Positions 1-8,038 of a DNA stretch of 19,103 nucleotides are shown here, in pieces. Source of the stretch: an uncultured Verrucomicrobia subdivision 3 bacterium (GTDB lineage: Bacteria > Verrucomicrobiota > Verrucomicrobiae > Limisphaerales > UBA11358). Within the stretch, counting starts at the first letter, position 1. Each line of letters starts with the position of its first letter. Made by a program: the position numbers and the translations under genes. The stretch is from the NCBI GenBank assembly GCA_903921455.1, contig CAIXPZ010000046.1, positions 1 to 19,103 of the forward strand, given 5' to 3'. Below the pieces are notes generated by a model. That model was not told where the DNA came from and did not search any database. It worked only from the letters and a program-made list of their open reading frames with translations.

Positions 1-315
1 ACGGAGACGAACAGTTCCGACGATTCCAAAGGCCGGACGTGGGGCTTGGAAGGCGAATTGTTCTGGTTCGTTGTCGGCGGCGGGTTCGCCTTCGTGATGA
101 TTCTGCTGCTTTGCTTCAGCGCATTGAAAATGAGCATTTTCACTTCGCTGATTTTAGCGGCGGTGCCGTTGACGCTCTGCCTCATTTACGTCTTCGTGTT
201 TCGTCAGGGAAAACCAGCGGGCTACGACATTGACTGCCTCGACTATTGGTTAAAAGGCTCCGGCTTCACCCCAGATTTTCAAAAGCAACCCAAGCATCCG
301 CTGGCTCAAAATTAA
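1..315 (+). CDS. VirB3/TrbD-like inner-membrane T4SS protein, 5' end cut by the window
   Basis: The frame is open from base 1 to the TAA at 313-315, giving 104 visible residues with no ATG, so the true start probably lies left of the window. A TTG at 46 is the only in-window alternative. After a hydrophilic start there are two hydrophobic segments, one beginning LFWFVVGGG and one beginning SLILAAVPL, separated by a short turn, then a polar tail ending HPLAQN. A short protein with two membrane helices immediately before a VirB4 ATPase is the usual picture of VirB3/TrbD, which works with VirB4 at the inner membrane. The assignment rests on position and topology; I cannot match a VirB3 sequence motif with confidence. 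Confidence 0.6.
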   Translation, partial: TETNSSDDSKGRTWGLEGELFWFVVGGGFAFVMILLLCFSALKMSIFTSLILAAVPLTLCLIYVFVFRQGKPAGYDIDCLDYWLKGSGFTPDFQKQPKHPLAQN

Positions 316-320
316 ATCTG

Positions 321-599
321 ATGAAAACTCTCGATCAGGCGCTTACTGATAATCGCAAATCACTTCATCGCTGCTTTGTTCATGATGACAGCAATCCCCT
401 CATCCAAGAACTGCTGTATTGCAGCCTTATGTTTCTCGCGGAGGCAACTAAAGCCGCCTGTGGCTGTCGGCCACAATCTTCAAGCAAATTAGCCCTTGAA
501 CTGATTGCGAAACGACCCATGCGACTCCGGCTTTACCGAAGCGGAAAAAAAACGAGTCTGCCAATAATTTCACCGCCCACCACGCGCAATCATGTTTGA
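321..599 (+). CDS. Small hypothetical ORF between VirB3-like gene and virB4
   Basis: This is a 92-codon ORF that starts five bases after the upstream stop and ends inside the first codons of virB4, whose ATG is at 592. The virB4 start has no obvious ribosome binding site, so translation of this ORF could deliver ribosomes to it (stop-start coupling). The product would be basic, with an amphipathic helical middle (LIQELLYCSLMFLAEATKAA) and a Lys/Arg-rich C-terminal part. I recognise no family. Its codons end in G/C less often than those of neighbouring genes, which weakens the case. It could also be a degraded remnant in a 276-base spacer. Confidence 0.35.
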   Translation: MKTLDQALTDNRKSLHRCFVHDDSNPLIQELLYCSLMFLAEATKAACGCRPQSSSKLALELIAKRPMRLRLYRSGKKTSLPIISPPTTRNHV

Positions 600-3321
600 A
601 GAATCGCCAAACGGACACTTCATCAACGACCTGATCGTTTTCAATTCGTTGAACGCGGGCGGCTACGTCTCGAAGGGGTTCATCTTCGAGCCGCCCGACA
701 TGATCAACGCCCAGGTGTCGGAGTTGAATGAGTTTCAAGACCAGCTTTCGCTATTGATGCAGTCACTCACCGAAAATCAAAGGCTGCAAATCCAATACTA
801 TTGTGATTCTGATTATCGGCATGAATTGTTGCGGTATCAGGCGGAAACTCAAAAGGCGACCAACGTCTGGACACGCCGTTCGCGCAACGAACGCTTTGAA
901 CGGTATTGGCGGCTGATGACCGAACGACGATTGCGGCGGCAACGGCTCGTCTTTTATCTTTCGCGAAAAATCGAAACGTCGTCCACAGGCATCAAATCCG
1001 CCGCCGCCCTCACGGAATACTACAACCAGCTTTTGGGGCAATTCCGGTCCGAGTTTGAGCATACGCACGAAATGCTAACGGAAATTTTCGCCGGACAGGG
1101 CGCACGGATTATTCCGATGAAGGACGCCGACCATTTCCGGCACTACAAAACATTTTTGAATCCGTCACTGGCCGAGCGGTTCGATTACGACCCGATTGAC
1201 GGTTTCGATCCGCAACTTTCCATTCAGGAAAATTGCTGGCACAGCGAGGGAGCAGGACAGGCCGATTTCGGTTTCTTCATGGATGGACGTTACCATTCCC
1301 TCATCGTGCTGTCGCGCTGGCCGAAGATGACCTACCCAGGAATCATCCACCGGCTCACCGGCCTGCGGTTGCTCGATTACACCATCACGGTGAATCTCGA
1401 CCCGCTTTCCGTCCGCAAGGAAATCAACAAGGAGGAAAAGGAACACGACCGCATCGCGGGCGACTACGCCAGTGAAAAGAAACTTTCGCTGTTGACCGTG
1501 ATGGACAAGAAACAAAAGAAAATCGCCGCGCTCATGCAGGGGCATACCATACCATTCAAAGTTTTATTTGCTATCCGAACATGGGACAAGAGCAAAGAAG
1601 GACTGATTGCCAAAACGACCGCCATCAAGAACGCGATCAACTCCATGAATTCGGCGCAGTATGCGGAAAGCACGCTGCCCAGCACTTCCAAGAAATTGTT
1701 TTACCAGACGTGGCCGGGCTGGACATGGAGCAAATACAATTCGCGGAAACTTTACGGCGAGAACCGTTACATCGCCGATATGCTGCCGGTTGCTTCCACG
1801 TTCACCGGCCACCTTGATACCGCCGAGGCAATTTATGAAGGCCCGAATCAAAACCTTGTCGGCATCAAAACCTTTTCCGGTTCGGCGGGAAATCAATCGC
1901 CGCAACACGCGGTGTTGCTGGGCATGAGCGGCACGGGCAAGTCCGTGACCGTTTGCGACCTGCTTTCGCAGACGGAAAATTATTACGCCTATACCGTCAT
2001 CATTGAAGAAGGATTGTCCTACGGAATCTACACGCAGACGGTTGAACCGGACGCCAAGCCGATTGTGATTCAGCCGGACGGCGACATCACCATCAATTAC
2101 CTCGACACCAAGGGACTGCCGCTGACCCCGGATCATCTGTCGTCGGCCACGGCACTCGTCGCGCGCATGGTCGGCTTGAGCCAGATCGAGGACAAACAAA
2201 TGCTCCGTCAGGCGCAAATCGCCAAATACGTCAATCTGCTTTACGAGGATGTCTTTCAAGATTGGACGCGCAAAAATGAAAATCAAATGATGCAAGTGGC
2301 GCGGCGCGCGTGCGCGCTGGCGCATTATCGCAAAGAAAAAATGCCACCGGGCGCGACAATGCTGGAAGCGTTCGCCGACTTCCGCGACTGGCTGAAATCA
2401 AACGAAGATGAAGCGCAGAGTTTCGAGCAGCAATTGACCGAAGGCGAAGTGCTGAAATTCTTGAAAGACCCGAACACGGTCAAAGACGTTCGCAACATCG
2501 CCTTTTCTCACTTCAAAACCGACGAGTATCCAACGCACCGGATGTTGCAGGAATTGATGTCGCTGGACGCGAGCGGCGCGGAACGCGACCAGATTATTGA
2601 AATTTCCACGCTGCTTCTGCCGTGGTGCCGGGATGGCAACTACGGCGCATTGTTTGACGGTGCGAGCAATCTTTCGCTCACCGGCAAGATTGCCCATTTT
2701 GAATTGGGCTACATCCCCGATTCGGCGAAGGAACTGCGCGCCGCCGCCGGTTTTCTTATCACGAACTACACCCGCAAGCACATCATCACGCTCCCACGCG
2801 CCGTGCGGAAACGAAATGTGTATGAGGAAGTTGCCCGCTTCCTCGACATTCCGGGCGGTGAGGAAATCGTGAAGGAGAGTTACGCGCAGCTTCGCAAGTT
2901 CAATTGCTGGAACATTTCTATCGTCCAGCAGTATGCGCGTTTCAAGCAGTCGCGCATCCGCTCCGCCGTGTTTGGCAACAGCCGCCAGTTTTTCTTGATG
3001 CGCCAGAACGACCGCGCCGATCTGGACGACATCGCGCGCGACATCGCCATTCCCGAAATCACCAAGCACACGATAATGAATTACACGCTGCCCGACCATC
3101 AGGCAGGGGAGAAATACTCCGCGTTCACCTATCTGCACGTTGATTCCAACCGTCCGATTTGCGGGACAGCCTACAATTTCACTTCCCCCGAAATGCTCTA
3201 CTGCTCCAGTTCGAGCGGCGAGCATTTCGAGAAGCGCGCCAAGGAACTGCGCGGCGCGAAGAATGTCACCGAAGGCATTTTAACCTTTTCCCGCAAACCG
3301 CAACTCGTGGAGGCTGTATGA
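592..3321 (+). CDS. virB4: VirB4/TrbE-family T4SS ATPase
   Basis: A 909-residue protein of the VirB4/TrbE/CagE family, the ATPase at the cytoplasmic base of the T4SS that powers pilus assembly and substrate transfer. The N-terminal ~440 residues form the family-specific domain. A Walker A motif, GMSGTGKS, lies at residues 444-451, followed by the FtsK/VirD4-like P-loop domain. In place of the usual Walker B DEA there is NVYEEVARFL (Tyr744-Glu745-Glu746), and a SIVQQYARF segment resembles the downstream glutamine motif. The ATG at 592 is the first in-frame start after a stop at 562-564. Length is typical for the family (800-900). The stop overlaps the next start as ATGA, showing an operon. Confidence 0.93.
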   Translation: MFEESPNGHFINDLIVFNSLNAGGYVSKGFIFEPPDMINAQVSELNEFQDQLSLLMQSLTENQRLQIQYYCDSDYRHELLRYQAETQKATNVWTRRSRNERFERYWRLMTERRLRRQRLVFYLSRKIETSSTGIKSAAALTEYYNQLLGQFRSEFEHTHEMLTEIFAGQGARIIPMKDADHFRHYKTFLNPSLAERFDYDPIDGFDPQLSIQENCWHSEGAGQADFGFFMDGRYHSLIVLSRWPKMTYPGIIHRLTGLRLLDYTITVNLDPLSVRKEINKEEKEHDRIAGDYASEKKLSLLTVMDKKQKKIAALMQGHTIPFKVLFAIRTWDKSKEGLIAKTTAIKNAINSMNSAQYAESTLPSTSKKLFYQTWPGWTWSKYNSRKLYGENRYIADMLPVASTFTGHLDTAEAIYEGPNQNLVGIKTFSGSAGNQSPQHAVLLGMSGTGKSVTVCDLLSQTENYYAYTVIIEEGLSYGIYTQTVEPDAKPIVIQPDGDITINYLDTKGLPLTPDHLSSATALVARMVGLSQIEDKQMLRQAQIAKYVNLLYEDVFQDWTRKNENQMMQVARRACALAHYRKEKMPPGATMLEAFADFRDWLKSNEDEAQSFEQQLTEGEVLKFLKDPNTVKDVRNIAFSHFKTDEYPTHRMLQELMSLDASGAERDQIIEISTLLLPWCRDGNYGALFDGASNLSLTGKIAHFELGYIPDSAKELRAAAGFLITNYTRKHIITLPRAVRKRNVYEEVARFLDIPGGEEIVKESYAQLRKFNCWNISIVQQYARFKQSRIRSAVFGNSRQFFLMRQNDRADLDDIARDIAIPEITKHTIMNYTLPDHQAGEKYSAFTYLHVDSNRPICGTAYNFTSPEMLYCSSSSGEHFEKRAKELRGAKNVTEGILTFSRKPQLVEAV

Positions 3322-3728
3322 AATCAAATTATCTTATTTATTTTTTTCTTGTTCCGCTATTCGTGACCGGATGTGCCGCCGTTCGGCCCGTCACTGATAT
3401 GGCCGCAGGCGCGGGCGGCGGTTATATCGCCGATAAACTTTCCAACGGCAACCCGGCCATCACCGCCGCAGGCGCGGCGGGCGGCGTTTTGTTAAGCGAA
3501 GGCGGGTTTTATCTCGCCGGAAAAGAATCGGACAAAGCCTATGTCACCGGCTACGAAAAAGGACGCAGTGACGCGGTGAAGCAGCAGTATTGGATTCTGG
3601 TTCACCAACAGCAGCAGCAAAAGACGCTGCCGGAAAACGTCAGCCTGTATGCCATCCCCATTCCCGAACAAAACATAGACGGAACGATTTTGAATCCCAC
3701 CACCAAATACCTACGCATCGAAAACTAG
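3318..3728 (+). CDS. Small lipoprotein in the T4SS operon (glycine-zipper type)
   Basis: A 136-residue protein whose ATG overlaps the virB4 stop (ATGA, 3318-3321). It begins with a short hydrophobic signal and a lipobox VTGC with lipidated Cys at residue 19, so it should be an outer- or inner-membrane lipoprotein. After the lipobox come a Gly/Ala-rich stretch (MAAGAGGGYIADKL, AAGAAGGVLL) like the glycine zippers of envelope proteins, and a Gln run (HQQQQQK). T4SS operons often encode a lipoprotein: VirB7 or TrbH as core complex subunits, TrbK for entry exclusion. Position after virB4 fits such a role, but the sequence does not say which. Family not identified. Confidence 0.75.
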   Translation: MKSNYLIYFFLVPLFVTGCAAVRPVTDMAAGAGGGYIADKLSNGNPAITAAGAAGGVLLSEGGFYLAGKESDKAYVTGYEKGRSDAVKQQYWILVHQQQQQKTLPENVSLYAIPIPEQNIDGTILNPTTKYLRIEN

Positions 3729-3730
3729 CA

Positions 3731-3746
3731 GGCGCAAGCCTGCGCC
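3731..3746. repeat. Short GC-rich hairpin between lipoprotein gene and virB5/trbJ
   Basis: Perfect 6-bp inverted repeat, GGCGCA (3731-3736) and TGCGCC (3741-3746), around the loop AGCC. It begins two bases after the lipoprotein stop codon. No T-run follows, so it is not a standard terminator. It may be an mRNA-processing or attenuation structure, or a copy of a dispersed intergenic palindrome. A good ribosome binding site, AAAGGA at 3757-3762, follows and serves the next gene. Confidence 0.5.
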
Positions 3747-3771
3747 AACCAACAATGAAAGGACAACAAAC

Positions 3772-4575
3772 ATGAAAAAACTACTCATCACCATCGCCAT
3801 CGCCATCGTTGGCGCGTCGAGCCACGCGCAATGGATTGTTTATGACCCAACGGTGAACATCGAACAGATTGTCAGCGAAGCCGAGAACATCGCCCAATTC
3901 GTAAGCATGGTGGACAACCAGGTGCAGCAGATTACGCAGCTCTCCGACCAGCTTCAACAGTTGCAGCAATACAACAAGGCGTTCGGCGACCCGTCGCAAA
4001 TTCTGAATGTCACTGGCGTTTCCGCGTTGACATCCGACCTCACGCAGACGCCGCTTGGCGAGACCATTTCAACGGTGGAGCAATCCGCCAATGGCGTGGC
4101 CGCACTCACCTACAATGCGAGCGGGCTTTACAACCAAATCGGCGCGACCTTTACCACGCCGTCAGGAAATCAAATCCAACGTGATGCGACCGACTACAAA
4201 CCTTTCGAGGCGATTAACAATGCAACCGCCAATTATTCCACCGTCACGGCGGACGTGCTGAAACGCCGACAGACATTGAAGGATGCCATTGCCTCGACAA
4301 CGGAGGCGTTGCAATCGGCAACGACCGCATCCGAAGTTCAAAAACTCACCGGCGTCTTGGTCGGCCAGAACGCGGCACTGGCCGCGACTGACAAGGAAAT
4401 TGATCAGGCCGTCGCCGTGAGCGTCGAGCAGGACATCGAGAACCGGAACGACGCCCAAAAACAAGCCGTCGCCGCACAGGAGCAGCAGAAGGCGGAAGTT
4501 GTTGAGGCGTTTTCCAACTACCGCACGAATTTTCAACTCAACACCCAGCCGCCGATGTTCCCGACAGGCAACTGA
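3772..4575 (+). CDS. trbJ: VirB5/TrbJ-like periplasmic T4SS protein
   Basis: A 267-residue secreted protein. The start is set by AAAGGA eight bases upstream. A signal peptide of about 19 residues ends SSHA before Gln. The mature N-terminus has WIVYDPTVNIEQ, the kind of start seen in TrbJ/VirB5 proteins, followed by long Gln-rich helices (QVQQITQLSDQLQQLQQYN) and a second helical block (residues ~150-240) with coiled-coil character. VirB5-family proteins act in the periplasm or at the pilus tip and aid mating-pair formation. The last 20 residues carry a motif, SNY-x3-F-x-LNT-x-PP (residues 248-261), that recurs in the next gene product. The stop overlaps the next ATG (TGATG at 4573-4577). Confidence 0.75.
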   Translation: MKKLLITIAIAIVGASSHAQWIVYDPTVNIEQIVSEAENIAQFVSMVDNQVQQITQLSDQLQQLQQYNKAFGDPSQILNVTGVSALTSDLTQTPLGETISTVEQSANGVAALTYNASGLYNQIGATFTTPSGNQIQRDATDYKPFEAINNATANYSTVTADVLKRRQTLKDAIASTTEALQSATTASEVQKLTGVLVGQNAALAATDKEIDQAVAVSVEQDIENRNDAQKQAVAAQEQQKAEVVEAFSNYRTNFQLNTQPPMFPTGN

Positions 4576-4796
4576 TGAAACTGAAAATTCTATTACTTAT
4601 CGCGGGCGTTGCCGTCATCGGCGGCAGCGTCATCGTTTTGGTGATTCAATCACATTCGCGCCCGTTGAAATTTTCGCCGCCAGAAAGCGAGTTGCCAGCG
4701 GCCATCAGCAATTACAGCAAAACTTTCAAACTCAATACGTCGCCGCCGATTTGGGCGCAGCCGCAAAAACAAGGAGCCACCAATGGAAGCCACTGA
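4575..4796 (+). CDS. Small single-pass membrane protein in the T4SS operon (TrbK position)
   Basis: A 73-residue protein starting within the stop of trbJ (TGATG). One hydrophobic segment covers residues 3-24 (LKILLLIAGVAVIGGSVIVL), then a short periplasmic tail. There is no lipobox Cys, unlike IncP TrbK. The tail carries SNY-x3-F-x-LNT-x-PP (residues 45-58), a close match to the end of the preceding TrbJ-like protein. Small proteins after trbJ are often TrbK-like (entry exclusion), so that role is possible from position only. The motif argues for a shared partner or a partial duplication. It overlaps the start of the VirB8 gene by 14 bases. Confidence 0.65.
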   Translation: MKLKILLLIAGVAVIGGSVIVLVIQSHSRPLKFSPPESELPAAISNYSKTFKLNTSPPIWAQPQKQGATNGSH

Positions 4797-5448
4797 ACGG
4801 CGGGAAACACCCGTCACGGGCAACGTGAAAGTTGCCGAGCCAAAACAGCGTTTTGATCCGACTCGAATCTTTGTCCAGAAAGACCGGCTCGTCTGGTTTT
4901 GGTTTGGCTTTGCCATGCTTGTGCTGCTTGGCGCGGCAGTTGACCGTTATTTCCTCGTCCAAAGTTTCAAACAACGCGAGCGGGTGATTGTCATTGACCC
5001 CGCCAACACTTTTTATGTCTCGCCGCTTCTGAAATTCGAGGAAGCCAAGGCGCTTCATGTTGAGCAAAGCACGCTGGCGACCACGGCTTTTTTGGAGCGC
5101 AATCCGAAAGGTTTTGATAACGAGGATTTGTTGAAGCAGATGTTTTTGAAACAGGCTTATCAAAAGGCATCGGCCTATCAATATGCCGAAGAACCCGAAT
5201 TCAAATCCAAGCAGTTGCACCAGAAAGTCGAAATCAGCGGGATAAACATCCTCAATACGCGCGAGGATTTCGTGCTTACGCAAGTAACCGGCCAGCTCAT
5301 CCGGGACGGCGTTTTTCAGGACAAACCTTTCACGGAGGCGATTCCCTTCAAGCTGTCACTCCGGTTGCAGCGCAATCCCAACATGGTGCAGAACGGGCGG
5401 TTTCCCACCGCCGTAAATGACTTCAAATATGAAACGACTGGCAATTAG
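4783..5448 (+). CDS. trbF: VirB8/TrbF-like inner-membrane T4SS protein
   Basis: A 221-residue protein with the VirB8/TrbF layout: a cytoplasmic N-terminus of ~35 residues, one membrane helix (residues ~36-53, LVWFWFGFAMLVLLGAAV), and a periplasmic domain of ~165 residues. VirB8 proteins dimerise in the periplasm and form the inner-membrane platform that contacts VirB4, VirB9 and VirB10. The start is supported by AAGGAG at 4771-4776, six bases from the ATG, inside the end of the previous gene. The gene lies directly before virB9 and virB10 homologues, the order seen in many T4SS operons. Identity rests on topology, length and context; no catalytic motif exists to check. Confidence 0.82.
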   Translation: MEATERRETPVTGNVKVAEPKQRFDPTRIFVQKDRLVWFWFGFAMLVLLGAAVDRYFLVQSFKQRERVIVIDPANTFYVSPLLKFEEAKALHVEQSTLATTAFLERNPKGFDNEDLLKQMFLKQAYQKASAYQYAEEPEFKSKQLHQKVEISGINILNTREDFVLTQVTGQLIRDGVFQDKPFTEAIPFKLSLRLQRNPNMVQNGRFPTAVNDFKYETTGN

Positions 5449-6337
5449 TTTTTTAATGGGCGTATGCCTCATCGCGGGTGCGAAGGACAAATCCATTCAG
5501 GATTTTATCTTGGATGAACAGACGGTCTATACGATTCCGGTTTCCGGCTTCCGCGTCACGACCATAAGTTTTCCCGGCCCGATTTCAGCGATGGATGCGG
5601 CGCAGGTGACGATTGATCCGCAGAAGCCCGCCGCCTTCCTCATCGCCCATACCAAAGGTTCATCGTTCTTTTCCGTCCGCGCCGAGGCAAGGAAGGCGGT
5701 CACGAACGTCAACATCCGGTGGAACAATAAAACGTATGTCCTTGAACTGGTTGAAAGCGACGAGCCGCTGTTGTCCGTAACATTTGAAGTCCCGCCGGAC
5801 AATTCCGCAGCGGTGCAGGCCGATCCGGTGACACCTTCGCGCCTGCTCGCGCTGCTGGACAAGGCAAAAGCCTATCCGCTTCTGAAGGCATACCATTCTG
5901 AAACTGTCGCCCAGGTGGAGTATCGGAATTTTGAAAAAGAGCCGCGCATTTTGGATTGCACCAACTATGCGGTAAGAATCGTGGAGGCATTTCGCTTCAA
6001 TCCCGAAGACACGCTCATTTTTCGCGTGGGCGTCACCAACAAAACCGGCAACGAACTTCGTTATGCGCCCAATGGTTTTTCGCTCCGCGTTGGCGAACGG
6101 ACTTATCCGCAGTCCATCAGCGATGCCAGCGGCGTTGTGCCGCTCCACGCGGAAGCCCCGGCTTATTTTGCCATCACCGGCACGCCCAACGGCGGGCGCA
6201 ACGATATGTCCATTAAGAATGATTTTTTTGTGATTCTCGACGCGCACACGGTTGAGCCAGTTCCGCCCGTTGCTCCCGTGTCTGCTGAATCAGTTGAACC
6301 CAATCCAAAGGACGATGACGATGATAAATCCCCGTAA
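5429..6337 (+). CDS. trbG: VirB9/TrbG-like outer core T4SS protein
   Basis: From ATG 5429 the product has 302 residues and a clear signal peptide (MKRLAISFLMGVCLIAGA). An ATG at 5417 is possible but would add four polar residues before the signal. The mature N-terminal part, with VYTIPVSGFRVTTISFPGPI and WNNKTYVLEL, looks like the VirB9/TrbG beta-rich N-domain. The C-terminal half (from ~residue 170) is another beta-rich domain that would join VirB10 and a lipoprotein in the outer-membrane core complex. The end is low-complexity (five Asp in a row). The start overlaps the VirB8 gene by 20 bases and the end overlaps the VirB10 gene by 17, so expression is coupled. Confidence 0.75.
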   Translation: MKRLAISFLMGVCLIAGAKDKSIQDFILDEQTVYTIPVSGFRVTTISFPGPISAMDAAQVTIDPQKPAAFLIAHTKGSSFFSVRAEARKAVTNVNIRWNNKTYVLELVESDEPLLSVTFEVPPDNSAAVQADPVTPSRLLALLDKAKAYPLLKAYHSETVAQVEYRNFEKEPRILDCTNYAVRIVEAFRFNPEDTLIFRVGVTNKTGNELRYAPNGFSLRVGERTYPQSISDASGVVPLHAEAPAYFAITGTPNGGRNDMSIKNDFFVILDAHTVEPVPPVAPVSAESVEPNPKDDDDDKSP

Positions 6338-7415
6338 CGCCATCAATTTTTTCAAAACACCAGCAGGGGCGTTCCTTCTATTTTGCGTTGTCCTGGCTGT
6401 CATCTTTTTTGCCTGCAAACGGTTTTTGCCCGGCGCAACGAAGCCGCAGCCTTTGATCTATTCCACCAAGGCCGCCGCCGCCGCCGCCAGTAAACAGACG
6501 ATGCAAACTTTTCAGAACACAAATTATTCGCCATTGCCGAATCTTCCACCACCGCCCATGCCCGCAATTATGGGTGATGCCGGTTCGCAACGGCAATCAG
6601 GAGGGCTGTTTAACCATGCTCCGGCCAAACTGGAAGTGTTGCCCATCAGCCTGTTTGCCGAGACGCCGCAATCGGAACAAAAACAATTGGGCAAAAACTA
6701 CGCGCCCTTTGGCCGATTGATTCCGTGCGAACTGATTGTCACGGTGGATTCATCAAGCATCCAAACGCCCATCATCGGTTTGGTGACGGAGGACATTTAT
6801 CACAATGGCCGTTTAATCATTCCTGCCGGCACCGAGGTTCACGGCAAGGCACAGACCGACCGCACCCGCGAGCGCATTGCCAGTGGCAACAATTGGACGC
6901 TGGTTTGGTCGAGCGGCGAGGAATTGCGGCTTTCGGGCATCGCCCTCGACCGCGAAGCCGATCCCAGCGGCGACGGCTGGGCCATAACGGATGGCAGCGC
7001 CGGACTGCGCGGGCGCGTTCTCAAAAGTGATGATATGTCGGAAATAAAATTGTTCGCCGCGACCTTTTTGAGCGGAGCGGCGGCGGCATTTACCCAGACA
7101 CAACCGACCATTTTAGGCAGCCAGATTGCCCCGACGCTGGAGAACGCGCCACTCACCGGCGCGCAAGGTGTCATCCAAGCCTACGCGAAACAAATTTATG
7201 ATTCGATTCAACGCGACGGTTTTTACGTCCGTGTCCCCGCTGGAAAGCAATTTTATATCTATGTCACGCAGACGATTGACGAATCGGATGCGGCCATCGG
7301 CGGCACGCGCCTGATGCCAAACGATTTTGCGACCGAAACAAATCAAACCACCGCCCCATCGCGGCGTTATCTCCCGCCCGATGCGGCCGCATATCGAAAC
7401 GGAACAATGCCATGA
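6321..7415 (+). CDS. trbI: VirB10/TrbI-family T4SS core protein
   Basis: The chosen start is ATG 6321 (364 residues) because AAAGGA at 6307-6312 sits eight bases upstream; ATG 6315 would be too close. The layout is that of TrbI/VirB10: short cytoplasmic N-terminus, membrane helix at ~13-32 (TPAGAFLLFCVVLAVIFF), an Ala run from six GCC codons (6471-6488), a Pro-rich segment (NLPPPPMP), then the conserved C-terminal domain with PFGRLIPCELIVTVDSS, GRLIIPAGTEVHG, a hydrophobic AATFLSGAAAAF helix and RVPAGKQFYIYVTQ. VirB10 spans inner and outer membranes and gates the channel. Length is at the short end of the family. The stop overlaps the next start (ATGA, 7412-7415). Confidence 0.92.
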   Translation: MINPRNAINFFKTPAGAFLLFCVVLAVIFFACKRFLPGATKPQPLIYSTKAAAAAASKQTMQTFQNTNYSPLPNLPPPPMPAIMGDAGSQRQSGGLFNHAPAKLEVLPISLFAETPQSEQKQLGKNYAPFGRLIPCELIVTVDSSSIQTPIIGLVTEDIYHNGRLIIPAGTEVHGKAQTDRTRERIASGNNWTLVWSSGEELRLSGIALDREADPSGDGWAITDGSAGLRGRVLKSDDMSEIKLFAATFLSGAAAAFTQTQPTILGSQIAPTLENAPLTGAQGVIQAYAKQIYDSIQRDGFYVRVPAGKQFYIYVTQTIDESDAAIGGTRLMPNDFATETNQTTAPSRRYLPPDAAAYRNGTMP

Positions 7416-8011
7416 AACAAATCCTGATTTTCATCCCGCTGATTTTGCTGTCGGCTTGCGCCAGCCATAAACCCGTCGTGGTGCAAATGCCGCGCTCTGT
7501 GCCGGGAACAACCCTGACCCCCGACGACATGGAATCGGTGCGTTACGGCGAAAATCTTAAAGCCTATTCGCTTGGCCGCTACATTGAACCGAATGACGGC
7601 TTGGTGATGCACGAGGCGCACACCGTTTATCGCGTGGAGACGACCGCCAAATGGAATTTTCATCCCAACGCGCCCGCGAATGTTCCGGGCGGGCCGGTAA
7701 TCGGCATCATTGATCCGGCACACAAGGACAGTCCGCTGACACCCGAAGTTGTCGCCGAGGTGGACCGCCAGAAGGCTGCGACGATGGCGTTGATCGTGCA
7801 GGGCCAGCGTATGAATCAAGCCCTCAATCAGCTTTCCAAAACCCTGTCGGCGACGGCGCAGGTTGCCCAGGAAAATGTCCAACTTAAAAACGAAGAGACC
7901 ACAACCGAGAAGCGTATGGATGCCCTCGAAGAACAATTTCGGAAAGCACAGACCGAAGCCCCGTTCACCGCACCAGCCACCCCTTCTGTGAAGGGGACGA
8001 ATGATTGGTGA
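7412..8011 (+). CDS. Lipoprotein with C-terminal coiled coil, T4SS operon
   Basis: A 199-residue protein with a hydrophobic signal and lipobox LSAC (Cys16). It starts within the VirB10 gene stop. Residues ~30-100 form a globular part with VRYGENLKAYSLGRYIEPND and MHEAHTVYRVE; residues ~110-175 are a long helical stretch with heptad-like spacing (QRMNQALNQLSKTLSATAQ, then Glu/Lys-rich), and the tail is Pro/Thr-rich. Coupling to VirB10 suggests an envelope component of the same machine, perhaps the lipoprotein partner of VirB9 (VirB7/TrbH role). I do not recognise a named family, and whether this or the lipoprotein at 3318 plays the VirB7 role cannot be decided here. Confidence 0.75.
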   Translation: MKQILIFIPLILLSACASHKPVVVQMPRSVPGTTLTPDDMESVRYGENLKAYSLGRYIEPNDGLVMHEAHTVYRVETTAKWNFHPNAPANVPGGPVIGIIDPAHKDSPLTPEVVAEVDRQKAATMALIVQGQRMNQALNQLSKTLSATAQVAQENVQLKNEETTTEKRMDALEEQFRKAQTEAPFTAPATPSVKGTNDW

Positions 8012-8038
8012 TTTGAAACCAGCAACAACCAAAAACGT

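Noticed and set aside
1564..2325. 253-codon open frame on the minus strand inside virB4
   Set aside because: It lies opposite a clearly conserved VirB4 region with Walker A, and its translation has no recognisable domain. It is a shadow from codon bias.
2398..3225. 275-codon open frame on the minus strand inside virB4
   Set aside because: Same reason: fully opposite conserved VirB4 sequence, composition typical of an antisense shadow.
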